64,000 nt of DNA from Halicephalobus mephisto. Lineage: Eukaryota; Nematoda; Chromadorea; Rhabditida; Panagrolaimidae. Below are positions 14,790 through 27,530 of the stretch, one piece after another. The translations under genes and the position numbers were made by a program. Location: positions 62,001 to 126,000 of the forward strand of contig SWDT01000143.1 in NCBI GenBank assembly GCA_009193035.1, in the 5' to 3' direction. The notes beneath the pieces are model-generated. The model worked only from the letters and a program-made list of their open reading frames with translations. It searched no databases and was not told where the DNA came from. Position 1 is the stretch's first letter. The number at the start of each line of letters is the position of its first letter.

Positions 14790-15580
14790 TTAGCCGTGGT
14801 AATAACGTCCTGTGAGTTTGTGCATCCGACGAAGAGCCTGGGCATCAGTGTAAGAATGGGGTAGACCGAGGGCACAAGGGACATAGACCTTGGACCCCAT
14901 CATGAAGTGACGATTGTAACGGTCCTCATGGGGTTTTCCCCATTCATAGGCAGAGTAGGCAAATCGATTCGCGAAGTCATCTGCCTTCAGACGAGCAGAT
15001 ACATACTTATTCAAGTAAATCTGGCTTCCTCGAAGATACGAAGGTTGATTTTTCTTGTCAAAGAAAATTCTTCTTGTTTGGAAACAGTAATACGGAACGT
15101 GAGTACTGTAATAAGCCGGAGCGTTCTCGACTGGGGGTCTGTAGGGACGGCTGATTTCGCGGTGAGTGTCCTGAATAGGTCCTGCATTGACAAACAAATT
15201 AATTATAAGTTATTTACATTGAAACGAGCGTTACTGTATGCTCTGTTGTACCATTCGTTGATGTAGGGCTTGTAGACAGGAAGAGTGTGGACAATTCTCT
15301 CTGCCTCTCGGTAATACTGGGGGAGAGCGAGAGAAGGGGCCAGGGAACTAACAGAAGGACTCCTCTTAATCGGGTAGTCGTGCTGAGTTTCTTTGATGTA
15401 GGTCAAATTAGTGTAAGAAGCAGAACGACCTAGTCTCTTCGGCTTGCTCCAGACGTTGTCGATCATGGATCTGAAGGTGTCCTGAGCCCTAGCATAGTCG
15501 GTGTACTTTCCAGTCGGGTAATCTGTCCACCACTTGGACGCAAGATCTATCTCATCCAAGACATCCGTTGCTCGCACCAT
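14790..15580 (-). CDS. Unrecognised 245-aa Tyr/Arg-rich protein
   Basis: Exons 15235-15580 and 14790-15181 join across a 53-bp intron in phase. The product is hydrophilic and rich in Tyr, Arg and Pro, with no signal peptide or membrane span. It has a Ser-rich segment RSPSVSSLAPSLALPQYY, a YKPYINEWYNRAY stretch and a C-terminus ending KLTGRYYHG. An uninterrupted codon-like frame over both exons and a normal splice phase support it as real. I do not recognise the family; its composition resembles its neighbour at 9809-12951, and both share an upstream GTGGAATGGCAA word, so co-expression is possible but unproven. Confidence 0.72.
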
Positions 15581-16316
15581 CTGTAAAAATTCCTTACATT
15601 ATTTTAGCGAATATGAATTAGACGAAAATGGGAAAAGTTAAAGGAAAACATCTCGAGAAATAGAACAAACTTTGAGGACACTCAAAATCTGTTCAACTAT
15701 ATCTTAAGCCGCCATTGAAATTGTGGCAGTTGACTACTCGCCCCCGCATCTATTTTGCGAACTCATCCCTGCCATTCGATCCCCGTGGACGATTAATCGA
15801 TTGATCTATGGTGGAATGGCAACCGGGGGCTCATTACTCTCATTTAAAAGTACATATGTTTGGTAGAAAAATATCAATGAGGAATCTGAAGCAATTACAA
15901 GAAAGAAGAATAAATTAGAAACAAAAAGAAACAAAATTTAAATGTCCTTATTTGTGGGAATTTTTGACAATTTGTCCCAATCAAATTTTAACTTTCATAA
16001 GAGGTAAGGCAAGTCAATCATTATTTTTTGAATGAAGTTGTTTGCGATAATTTTAAATCTCACATAGCTTCTTATGGAAATTACTTATAAATATTTTTTC
16101 TAAAGTACTTTCATACATCCATCGAAGGTCTATGGATTATGATATCTTAGATGAATATTTTTAAACATCTTATACAGTAGACATGATTCGAGTAATAAAA
16201 GTACTAATAATATCTTTTATTCAAAATTTTAACTTTAAACAAATGGAATTGCACACTTATAGATTATTGCAATGTATAGTTGAGTATCAGATCAGAATTA
16301 TCTGTATATTTATGCA
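15581..16316. other. Spacer upstream of the 245-aa gene and downstream of the BPI-like gene
   Basis: A less AT-rich patch at about 15700-15840 carries GCCATTCGATCCCCGTGG and GTGGAATGGCAACCGG, probably promoter sequence of the 245-aa gene. The rest is AT-rich with no recognisable gene. Confidence 0.4.
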
Positions 16317-18081
16317 CTATGGATTTGCTTTGATTCTTTCAAATGCCTCAGCAATCTTTTCTCGGAGCTTAGTCTCACCAAGAATGAAATCTGTCGCTAG
16401 ACGGGCGTACCCGTTCCTAATCGTCAGTTCAGGTTGGATAAAAGTAATTGAATCTTTCAATGGGTACGGAAATCCACGTTTCAATCCTGAGCTTAACTGC
16501 GGACCTAGGAATGTCTTAGCCAGAGGCGATAATTGGGAAATCGAGTCAGGGTCAATTCCACCGATAGCACTTCTATGAAGTCTCGCATTCAATTTCCTCA
16601 ATTTCAAATCTCCAGCGAATTTGCCGTCATCAGCAGCCAATCGGATATCCGCGACTCCATCTGCAGAGGAAACTAGGATTTGTTTTTCTTTGTTCGTTTT
16701 CTTGTCAAATACGTAAGTCAAAATTTTCGCTGAAAATTACCTTCAATTTTCGCAATACAAGGTTACTCACTTTTGACATCCATTGTACTTATTCCGTTGT
16801 AAAATTGAACCTCAGGTAGACTAGAAGGAAGAAGAACAAACTTCGTCGTCGTGTTTGGGTAGTTTTCTGCGATTGATGGAATCAATTTCCCAACACAGAT
16901 TCCGGATATTAAATCAGAGTTCTCAGAAGCCCCAAGGGGTTCATTGTCACATGTTGTCCGAATGAAGCCCTGGTATTTCGGAGGAAGCGCAGATGATTCC
17001 AGCATCATGGATAATCTGTCGCTTTCGTAAGCATGATAAAGAAGCGAATTCAAAGTGTATTCAGATCCATACAGATAAAGCATCCGTTCGGAATCTTCTT
17101 CTAGTGGCATCGGGCGAGGGAAGAAGGGGGTATTGGAGAAACTTTCTGTGTAGGTCAATTCGCCTCGTTGCTGTGTTTCGAAGTATTCAGAAGTAACAAT
17201 TGGGTCAGCGATATTACGGTTGTCGATATAAAGTCCATCTGTGAATTTTTTGATGAAACGATCGATTACTACACTGCTTGTGTTGATGCCTTGGAAATGA
17301 TCGGAGAGTTGAGCCCGTGTCAGTCGTCGGAACATGTCAGGCGAGTTTTTTTCGATGATATCCTGTAGCCCTTTGCAGAGAATATCCGGGATTCTCGATC
17401 GAATTGCATCGTTGATTTGAGACTAAAGAAATTACTACTTACTTAAAGAAAAGAACGAAATAGAAAACCTCGAAGGTTTTGACAAGGGGTCCGAGGGGAC
17501 CTTCGGGTTCCAAATTGAACTGAATTCGGTTGATGAGGGTAGAACAGTTAACAACTTGAACTGACATCAATCCGTCTGGAGTGGCTTTAAAACCGGCAAC
17601 GATAGTCATACTCATCCCGATGAGATCACCATGGACATGTCCGGGAACTTCGAAGACCCCCGAGACCCCGAGGAATCTGCCTCCAAGACTGATTGCTGCA
17701 TTTTGGAATCCAAGGACCAAATAGCTTGGGGCTTGGAAATTGATGTGGGCGGCTTGTGGGGGTTGATACCGAAGGGTTCTGATTTCGTTCACATAAATAG
17801 TTCCTGACAGTCCTGGTCGAGAGAAGGGATACTGTAAACGGAATCCATATAGCTTCGAAAGTTGTTCATTTAGTAGTTTAACGGCTACATCCTTCACGTG
17901 TTCTGCTCCTTTCCTCGTTAACCGTAATCGTACTCCAGGGTGTCCTAAACGACAGTTATTGCAAGAAGAGATCTTCAGACATACCGTATTCCGTGTACCA
18001 CCCCGAATTCGGTACTACTAGAATTCTGGCATCAACTACGAGAAGTATTATCCCAAAGAGTACAGAGAATTTGTGGAACAT
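16317..18081 (-). CDS. BPI/LBP/CETP-family secreted lipid-binding protein
   Basis: Exons 17985-18081, 17469-17944, 16771-17422 and 16317-16729 give 545 aa. It starts with a signal peptide (MFHKFSVLFGIILLVVDA). Family members are boomerang-shaped proteins with two BPI folds that bind lipopolysaccharide or other lipids in extracellular fluid. Visible: the N-terminal GVRLRLTRKGAEHVKDVAV, typical of the BPI start (R-L/I-T-x-K-G-x-x-Y/H), a central LYLYGSEYTLNSLLYHAYES that matches the second-domain start (D-Y-x-x-N-S-L-x-Y-x-A-x), and CxGK and CNxE motifs compatible with the family disulfide. Length is slightly above vertebrate BPI (about 480), common for nematode members. Ligand unknown. Confidence 0.9.
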
Positions 18082-18829
18082 CTCTGCTTCTGAAAAACGA
18101 AAATGAAAAACTGATAGAAATGGAATCGGAGACGTGAATCCGGCCAGTAAAGATTCGGACAAAAGAGGAAATCATGTCCTATCAGAACCTGAAGGCTACC
18201 GAAACTGGCTTCAGAATATATTTTCCTCTTTTGAAATAAGAAAACTGAGAAACAGACTGACCATTTAAATTCGTTGAAAATGATTTTTGCTATTTCCTTC
18301 TTTTTGCGCACGTCTCTTCTGAGGCAATTGTCCGTTCCACGATATTGCTGCAAGATGTACACACCAGTGTTTTTGGGATCTCTTTGTGGTGGATGAAACG
18401 AATAAAGATATCTAATCCCATTTTCTGGATCTTCTTCAGAGCTTCAAGATCATTGCCTCCAGGCTTTTGTCATAAAAAAGTTGCAAAGTTGGTTTTGAAG
18501 GAAGTAATCTCAAAAATTCCTTCAGAAATGGATCTTATAATTCACGTTTCTTTAAAAGACTCCTGTCTTTTCAGAAACCTTTTATTTTTTTTCGGTCAAC
18601 GCTTTTAAGTAAAAATTGCTGAACTGTAACGTTAATTACTTAATGGATAATGTTTGATTTCATTTCTGAATATACAAGATTTGGAAACAAAAGTATTCAT
18701 CAACAGTTTAATTAACTGTAAATCAATCGTTTTTATGCAAATCGAGTCTCATCAAACAACAAATAAGGTCTACTACAAGTTATGTACTTACAAAATTTAG
18801 GATTGCAATTTGTTCCCAAATTATTTTCA

Positions 18830-19260
18830 CACATATTTTCAAAACTTTAAAAAGTTATAAAATTCTCAACTTCAGAGGGTTGATAAAGTTCCTATTGGAT
18901 TCTAGAAGATCTCGAAAATTCTAAAGAGATTCAAAAAAGTCTCAATAGTTTTTATAAGATTCTTGAAGGTTCCAGAGTTTTCTACTGAAATCTAGAAGGT
19001 TCTCTGTGATTATAGAAGGTTTTACAAGCTTTTAAAAAATTTTAAAAGTTCCCATGAGATTCTGAACATTCTAGAAACTCCCCAGGAGAATAAAGAAGGG
19101 CTCGGACTCTTGCACTAGATTTTAGGAGCTTGAATATGATTTTAAAAATTTCCACATAATTCTGAAGAGTTTCAAAGATTCCCATGAAATTTGAGAAGAT
19201 TTGGAAATTATATGCAGATTTAAGAATGTCCCGCGAATTTCTGCAAAACTTTGATCCCAA
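18830..19260. repeat. ATTCTAGAA-type dispersed repeat
   Basis: A chain of degenerate 25-35 bp phrases such as GATTCTAGAAGATCTCGAAAA and GATTCTTGAAGGTTCCAGAG. Similar chains lie at 14090, 19730, 59755 and 63160. Confidence 0.5.
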
Positions 19261-19729
19261 AAAGTGTAACTAGATGATTTTTATCGCTTTTAAAGTTCGT
19301 TTTTCTTTCTTTTCCAATAATTTATTGCCATTTAAGTTCCATCCCTGAGGCAACTGTTCCAAAAATTGTGTACCAATATTACATACCTCCAACATCCCGT
19401 TTTTAATCCTCATCGTTGGTGGTTGATTGAATAATCATTCATCTTCGTTGACAATAAGCGATTACATGATTTGTCAAAATTCTCTGGATCTCTATTTTTA
19501 TTTTGGGATCCGATGTAAATCTTCCTTTTGCAGTTTTTTGATTCGACAGCTGACCGTCGGTCAAATAACGACCCGGCACTAGTTTTAACAAATCTCAGCT
19601 TCGAAGTGATCATTGTTTTTTCGGAAAACGGATATGTAAGATCTTATTTTTTTCACAGGTCAGAATTTAGAAGTCTCAAAATATCTGGTTACAATCGTAT
19701 TTTTTATACAAAATAGAAGCAGATGTTGT

Positions 19730-20070
19730 TCAAAATTGTCTCAACAGGAATTTCTGGAAGTTTATAAGAAAAACCAAAGTTCTCGATTTTAAATAATTTC
19801 TGATTCCCATTGTTCTAAAATATTTTGAAAATGCATACAAAGTTTGGGAGAATTTAGAATTTCTCTTGAGATTCGCAAAGGTTCTAAAAAATTACATCAT
19901 ATTCTGGAAACTCCCATGGAGTTTTAAGTCTCGAAAATTCCTACAAGATTCTAAGAAACTCTGGGAATTATTCTCAAACAGAATGGCTTCAGAAAATCAG
20001 GATATTTTAGGAGTTTATAGAATTCTATGATTTTAAATTTAATTCATAGAATTTTAACTTTGATAGGTAT
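19730..20070. repeat. ATTCTAGAA-type dispersed repeat
   Basis: This opens with AAAATTGTCTCAACAGGAA, a variant of the phrase that heads other copies (TCGATACAAATTTTCATAAA near 59765, TCGATATGAATTCTTAAC near 14100), followed by the same degenerate ATTCTGGAA/TTCTACAAG phrases. Confidence 0.45.
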
Positions 20071-20416
20071 TTACCGGAAGCTGGATTTCGGACATTTATG
20101 ACTAATCAGTCTTTTGTTCGTCCGATTTTTTGCCGAAAACAGGCGACATCCTTACTTTTTCTAAAATCGCACTCGATTAGTGGACTTGGCTAAAAAGTCG
20201 CCAGCGGCTCTTACGAAAAATACCCAGTCCTTGTTGTTCTTGAGCTTTCCGCGTGTTCGATCATCCTTGGATTTTGTCCAGCTTACTCGGACAAGCCATG
20301 TTTCTCATTCATTTTGATCCAAATCCGCATTCTTTGCTTTTCCGACGAGATTTCAACGGAATTTCTTGTTATCAATCTTGTCTATAATTTCACTTTCATC
20401 CATTTCAGGTTCAAAA

Positions 20417-23400
20417 ATGACTATATCAGAAGAGGGCAACTTAATAGTCGACGATGACGCCATCGTATCGTAAGTCAATTTAATCCAGATGTTCTTAGAT
20501 TTCGATTTTTCAGACAATTGGAACCAAACCCCACGCTAATTGCTCAAGAAGTCGATCTTCTCGAGAACCGTATATGGATTTCAGATCCCGAATCGGCCTT
20601 CAGAATTTGCAGCGTTGTTGAAGATCGAGGAGAGAAACTTGTGGTTGGATTTCGAGACGAACAAGGATTTTACGAAAAAGTAAGTTCGAATGTTACTCAT
20701 CTTCGAAAACCTCATAAATCATTTTGATTAGCGTTCAACGATAGAACCAACAATTTTCACACACACTTTACAAATTTGCTTCGCAAATGCACCAACTGGT
20801 GTTAATCTAGATTAATTATCAGTCCTTAAGCTCTATTTTTATCATCTAATAACATTCCTTTTAAAAAATTAAAAATGGAAGTTTTTACGAAATCGTTTCG
20901 AGATCAATTTTTGAAATCCTAAAAGAAATTTACAGAATTATTGTAGAAAAATTAAAACAAATGAACGAAAGAAGAACAAATTAATTTCAGTAATGAATAT
21001 TCAGAATTACCGTTTTCTCGACTCTCATGACACTCGTTTCCTCTGCACGGGAATTTAAAAATTAAAAAACAATATATATCACTTTTTCCCTAATTATAGT
21101 ATTTATTTTTAAAAATACCTTTTACAGAGAACTGTCTTGAAAAATGAGACCCAGGCAACAAGCTTATCACATTTTTGTTCCGATATGTGTAATTTAACGG
21201 AACTTAACGAAGCATCTGTTTTACATACGATCCGACGTCGTTATGATGAAAAACTCATTCATGTAAGAACCCCTAACACATTTTTCAAATAATCCTTTTC
21301 AAACAATTAAATTAAAATTACATTTTAGACTTATTCTGGTCTTTTCTGTGTTGTTGTAAATCCTTGGACAAACATGCCATTTCTCTATTCTCCAGAGATG
21401 ATCAAGTATTATTTTGAAGAATCAAAAATTCAACAAATCATGCCTCCTCACATATATTCTGTAGCTCAAACTGCTTATGATGGAATTCTCCACGGTGGGA
21501 ACAATCAAAGCGTTTTGATAACCGGGGAATCAGGAGCAGGAAAAACCGAAAACACTAAGAAGATCATCGAGTACTTGATTTGCGCTTCTGATCCCAATTA
21601 TCTCCAAAACAGGAAAAACGCTAGGTCAATTGATGCTGCTGTAATTAATTCTGGAATCGCTCTGGAGGCATTTTCAAATGCCAAAACGATCCATAACAAT
21701 AACAGCTCCAGAATCGGCAAGTTTATCAAGATTGACTTCGATGAAGATGGCAAACTGACTTCAGCCAGGATAGAATGCTGTAAGGCTTTAGTTTCAAGAG
21801 TCTCAGTTTAAAAGTAATTTTTAGACTTGTTGGAAAAATCCAGAGTGGTTTCTCAAAACAAAGGTGACAGAAATTTCCACATTTTCTATCAGATTCTGTC
21901 TCAAGCATTTCCTGATTCTTTGAGAACCTGTCTCGGTCTCAACAAAGAAGCCTGCATGTACAGAACTCTGAATCAAGGGGGAGAATGTCACGACAGCCAT
22001 ATCGATGACGTCAGTTGTGGAAAAGAGACAGATGCTGCTTTGAATCAACTCGGATTCTCGATCATCGAAAAACGGTGGATTTTTGAGATAGTAGCAATCT
22101 GTATCCTCATCGGAGAAATCCGATTCGCCGAAAGAACTGGGATGGATTACAGTTATGTGGAGAGCATGTCCGAAGTCGATCATGTCACCAAACTTCTGAA
22201 TGTCAAATCTGCCAAGTTAGTAGATGCATTGACTCAACCGACCATTAAAGTAGGAGAAACATTGATCAGAAAGAGCCAGAATTTAAAGAAGACTCTTTAC
22301 TCAGCAGCAGGACTTCAGAAGATTCTCTACGAAAAACTGTTTGCATGGATAGTCCAGAAGTGTAATCTGGCTATCGATCGACATCAAAACAACGAAGATT
22401 CTGTTTCTGCCAAATTCATTGGAGTTCTCGATATGGCTGGATTTGAAATCATGACAAAGAACAGTTTCGAACAATTCTGCATCAACTACACCAACGAGAA
22501 ACTACAACAATTCTTCAATCACTTTATGTTTGTGAAGGAACAAGCAGAATACGTGAATGAATGCATCGAATGGGATCAGATTGATTACGCTGATGACTTG
22601 CAACAGACCGTTGATCTCGTGGAGAAACCAATGGGATTACTCAGTTACCTACAGGAGGAATGTATCGTCCCAAATGGATCAGACAATTCTCTACTGGAAA
22701 AGATGATTCAAAACCTATCTACTTCTGGAGTTTTCCAAAAAGCAAAACAATCGACGAAGAATACTGTTGTTTCTCATTTCGTAATCTATCATTATGCCGG
22801 ACCGGTCAACTACAACATTGATGGCTGGGTGGAGAAGAATCGAGATCTCGTTGACCAATGTATTCTGGACCTTCTCTCGTCATCCAGTCATCCACTTATT
22901 GCCAAACTGTTTCCACTAATGAAAATCGAAGAAACTAATCGATCAAGACGAGGATCGCTTTCAACAGCTACAGTAACGTACATTTACAAAGAACAATTGC
23001 TGAATTTACTTCAGACGTTGAATTCTACCTCTGCTCACTTTATCCGTTGTATTGTGCCTAATCACGAGAGAATTCCGTTCCAGATCAATGGTCCTCTGGT
23101 TCTTCATCAGCTGAAATGCAATGGAGTCCTCGAAGGAATCAGAATCTGCAGAAGAGGCTATCCTAACAGATTGAAATTTGACGAATTTGTCCAACGTTAC
23201 AAACTTCTCGCTGGAAAAGAATTTCTCAGATATAACACAGAATCAGAAAGAGCTTCAGCTGTTGTTCTTTGTGATTTACTGGAAATTGATGAAGACCGGT
23301 TCCAAATTGGGAAAACAAAGATCTTCTGTCGTGTCGGGTTAATCTCGGAATTGGAAGCTCAAAGAAAGGATCACATCAATGAGATGCTCGTTGGAATCCA

Positions 23401-26299
23401 GGCATCGATCCGATGGTACCATGCTCAGAAAACACTAGACGACAAATATCAAGAATACGATGCTTTGATTACGGTACAGGATAATATTCGAACATTTTCC
23501 AAACTAGCAGATTGGTCGTGGTTCAAGTTATGGAGGACAGTAAGGCAAATAATCCCTATGGCGAGAGAGAAAGAGAAGATTAATGAACTAGAGACTAAGA
23601 ATCAAGAGCTCGTCGAATTGTTGGAGAAAGTCAAAGAAGAAAAAGAAGAATTAATCGAATCAAAACAAGAGTATGAAGAGAAATTAGATATGATAAACGA
23701 AGAGAAACGAGAGATTGAAAAGAGAGCCACATTCCTTCAATCAGAAGTTAGGAGAAATGAAGATCTACTTGATGTCATGGAGAAGAGGTTTGATGAACAA
23801 CATGCAAAAATTATGGTATGTTTACTAATGAGGAATTTCGAAAATTAAGGAATTTCAGCGTTTACATGCATTACAAAAAGAAAACGAGAACAACTTGGAA
23901 ATACTGGAATCTGAAAAGAAGACAATGATGGAGCAAATTGAAAACGTACGTCTTTAGTTTAAGCATTTAGAATCTATATTTGAAATTTTTAGCTGAAAGA
24001 AAGGTATCAAAATGAAAAAACACTGAGGGAAAATCTCGAAGAAGGCCTCGAAGAATCTAAAATAAGAGTCAAGCAAGCGGAAAATGCAGCTCAACAAGCA
24101 ATTCAAGATTTAGATAAAGTGAAGAATTCACTAGAGGAGTAAGGTGGCATACTACTATTACAGTAATTGAATCCTTTTAGAAGTGAAAAGAACGTAACAA
24201 CGTGGCAACAACGAAGCCAAAGACAGAGTGAGACTGTCAGTGAGTTGCAGAAAACGATCGCAGAGCTCAATGTAAGGGTTATAGTCATATTATTATAACT
24301 AATAGAAGTGAGATTTGACACAAAGTGGTTTCAATACAAATTTTAAATCTCTTGGGAATTTCGATCAGTTATCAATTTTTCGAAATTCTTGGCTTTCGAA
24401 TAGAATTCGCCTTATATATCGATTTCATAAAACCGAACAAAGTCAATAATAGACACAAAATGCGAATAAATTATGAAATCACAAATTAGGAATAACGATT
24501 TTGGGTTTATTTTTTCATTAGACGTTAGAATTAATCTCACTCAATCTTTCGTTGTGGGAACCTTGTCATTGAATCGCAATACAGGGAGAAAATGTTCCCG
24601 GTCAAATTGAATCCATTCAAATCCCTCGATTTCCGAACTTTAATAAAAATCAATGATTTTTTTCTTCAAATGTTAGTTTTAAAAGTTCCTATCAGATGAT
24701 GTAAGATTTTAGAACCTCCAACAAAACATGACTATAGAAATTTTAATTGTTAATATTTTAGGACAAAGTTAACAACTTCGATATGATTTTATACAAAGAA
24801 CGATCTGCTAAGAGGAAGTATGAAAGCGAAATAGAATCACTAGAAGAAAAGCTTGCTCATCTCGAAGAAGATCTGGAAAAAAGCGAAATGAAGAAGGAAG
24901 GATTGAAGGAACAACTCCGGTTGAAAGACAATCAGATTCGGAAACTGGAAAAGAAATTAGAAGAAAAAACTGACGAGATGGACACATGTATTGCTGAACT
25001 GAAGAAAATGCACAAATCAGCCATAACAGAGATTCAGCAACAGAATGATGAGTTGAAGAGGAAATGCAAGAAACTAGAATCCGAGAATCAACAACAAAAA
25101 CACTTGATTGAGGATCGAGAGAACTCCATAGAACCTGAATGTGAGTTCATATAAGCGTAATTTTCATTAATTTATTTATTTAGCTCGTCCTGGAAGCCGG
25201 ATGAATTACTCCATCCATTCGGCCCTCGGCAGCCGACAGTACTCAAGTAATTCCCTCTGCAGCTCCGCACTAAGCATGAGTATGACGAGTTCCTCAATCA
25301 GGACACTTGGGGGTTGTCGGTCGACGACTGATTACGGTAGTGGAATAGGGGCCAGATCCTCCTATGACATATTACGAGATTCATCCATTGTTGTTCGAAG
25401 TCCGAGTCACTCACGATTGACAAGGTCAGTCACACAAGTAGAGGACTACAGTTCACTAACAAGAACTCCATCAACTTCTCAGTTACAAGCTAGTGAAAGA
25501 AGGATTCAGGAACTTGAACGGAAGCTTCAAAGCACGAATACTGATTATCAATTGCTGAAGAGAGAAATCGATGTTTACAAAACTCAGATGCAAGAACTAC
25601 AACATGAAAAAGAAACATTATCGAAACAATTGAGATCTGTCAACGAAAATCTGGCAGAAACAACGAAAACTCTCCAAGAAGAAGAACGGAAGTCTGAAAC
25701 ACTGGAACAGACAATCATCAAATTGACCAAGGACGTCGAAATTTGGAAAGAAAAACATGAGGAAGCAATCATCGAATCCAAGAATGACATCTTGGCTGAA
25801 AGGTAACATTTACCCTATTGTTCCTATTCAAATCTTCATTTACAGGAAAAAACATCTGGAGAAAATCAACAACCTTGCCCATGAATATGACATGAAAATA
25901 CAGCATGCCCTAGCCAAATCCCAAGCCGAAAGTAAATTACATACTGATCTCATTGAAGCTCAAGCTCAGTTGGACAGGGCACTTGCTCAGATCCAACAAC
26001 TCGAGAAGATGTCCAAGTCTCAGTTTAACATTGGAGAAACATGGGAACAGCAGTATCGAGGAGCTGTTCTCGAGATAGAAGAGCTCAGAGACGAAAACGC
26101 TTCACTCAAAACAAAAATAAGACGACAATATAAGCAAATTGAGCTCCTAACTCGTAAGGACTCCATGATCTTTATCGAATTCTTATGAAAACTTTCAGAA
26201 CAATCTAACCTGGATAACATTGTCCACGAACTGGAGAGCAAGGTGGACAAATTCCATGGACGGCTCGAATCCTCAATGCACGAATCGATGACGGAATAA
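20417..26299 (+). CDS. Myosin heavy chain, class-II-type motor with a short, interrupted coiled-coil tail
   Basis: Twelve exons (20417-20469, 20514-20679, 21128-21262, 21329-21779, 21825-23815, 23859-23945, 23993-24138, 24181-24271, 24762-25140, 25184-25802, 25846-26153, 26199-26299) give about 1508 aa. The motor is intact: SH3-like N-terminus, P-loop GESGAGKTENTKK, switch I NNNSSRIGKF, switch II DMAGFE, relay NSFEQFCINYTNEKLQQFF, reactive-thiol helix LKCNGVLEGIRICR, and a converter plus one IQ-like segment ending SWFKLW. The tail of about 670 aa is Glu/Lys-rich coiled coil, shorter than the roughly 1100 aa of filament-forming myosin II, and is split by a Ser-rich non-helical insert (about 25200-25440) and other breaks. 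It probably makes actin-based force but not standard thick filaments. A 490-bp intron (24272-24761) holds repeat sequence. Confidence 0.9.
20870..21125. repeat. Dispersed repeat, copy B, in myosin intron 2
   Basis: Matches blocks of 13390-13650 in the same order (CAGAATTACCGTTTTCTC, CTCGTTTCC, AATATATAT, ATTATAGTATTT), immediately before the exon 3 acceptor. Confidence 0.5.
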
Positions 26300-26401
26300 C
26301 CCTAATATTTTTGTTCTATCGTATATTTGTTGAATATATGTAAACTCGAATACTTACCGGTTTATAAACGACTCGAAGAACATAAACACTTTGTACAAGA
26401 C

Positions 26402-27002
26402 CTAGATCAATTTTTTCCAGCCTTCAACAAGTTTCTCTGGAGATTCTTCTTCACGTTCGATCTTCATACGAGCACCGTCGTCAATAACTTCACCAGCTTC
26501 ATTGACTATACGAACAGCGGGAATAGTCTTGATTTCGTACTTCTCCAGCAGTTTCCTTAAGAATTCATATATGAAAGTTATAAATAGCATTATAGAAATC
26601 TTACGCAATATCAGGAGAGCCAAATGGGATGTAAGCCCAGTTTGGAAGGGCTTTATTGTAATACTCGAGCTGGTCTTCGGCGGTTTTATCTCTAGAAACC
26701 CAAATGATATCTAGTTCTCCATCCTTCAACTGTTCGTAGAAATTACGGAGTTTCGGAGTGAACATCTTACAAGAACGGCACCATCCAGCAGAAAAGTACA
26801 GAAGCAATGGCTGAAAGAATATTAAGGGAGAAATTAACTATATTACTTGTGAACAAACCCTTTTCTCAAAGTTGCTCACAGGAACCTCACCAGATCTCTT
26901 CTTCAGAGGAACAGAAGCAAGGAAATGAGCATAACGGATGGTGTTGTTGATCGGTAAGCATTTGGAAACATGATAACGTCCAAAATTCAATAATCCTAAC
27001 AT
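26402..27002 (-). CDS. Nucleoredoxin/tryparedoxin-like thioredoxin-fold protein
   Basis: Exons 26859-27002, 26605-26810 and 26402-26555 give 167 aa. The thioredoxin-fold active site is seen as AGWCRSCKMFTP (WCxxC form), followed by the nucleoredoxin-type FYEQLKDGELDIIWVSRDK and the PNWAYIPFGSPDI and IKTIPAVRIV segments with the cis-Pro. Such proteins reduce or isomerise disulfides, usually in the cytosol. The N-terminus (MLGLLNFGRYHVSKCLPIN) has few acidic residues and might be a weak mitochondrial targeting peptide, which is inference. The WCRSC site differs from WCPPC of vertebrate nucleoredoxin. The gene converges on the myosin gene, with 102 bp between stop codons. Confidence 0.88.
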
Positions 27003-27530
27003 CTTTCTAATGATCTAAAATTTTTAAACATAAAAAAATCGAAAATGAATAAGTTTCGCAACTTTCATTTCGCGATGAGAAATATGCTGAGAAACTGAAA
27101 ACGTCGTTGGTGGTCTCTACATTTACATAAAGAACAGTAGCTTTCGACGTTATGGAATCATTCTCGAATTCTGATGTCAATTTAAAACCTTTTTTTATTA
27201 TTAATCGAATTATTTGTATGTGTTCGTGTAAAGGAAATTAAAAAAATCCATAAAGGAATATCATTTAGATTCATATAATATCAACATCTCAATACATGTA
27301 TATTTTAGAAGAACATTTGGAAAGTACTTCCATATATTCATATGAAGACATATAAAAATCAAGATCAGTTCAAATGAATTCACTCACACCGATTTGTATC
27401 TTGCAGAAATGAAAAATTATCCAGAATTCTTTTCCTAAGAAAATGGTTTGATGACATAGATTACCAAAATTTCTTACATATCGAATTATTTACTAGCAAA
27501 TATTTTTTTTATCTAATTTTTACTTTAGCG

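Larger units (their letters stand above)
18082..20416. other. Intergenic region with dispersed repeats
   Basis: This separates the BPI-like gene and the myosin gene, which are head to head. Two stretches of ATTCTAGAA-type repeat (about 18830-19260 and 19730-20070) flank a segment whose phrases GAGGCAACTGTTCC and TCTGGATCTC also occur near 18320-18440, suggesting an older duplication. The last 300 bp are probably the myosin promoter. No gene is supported. Confidence 0.45.
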
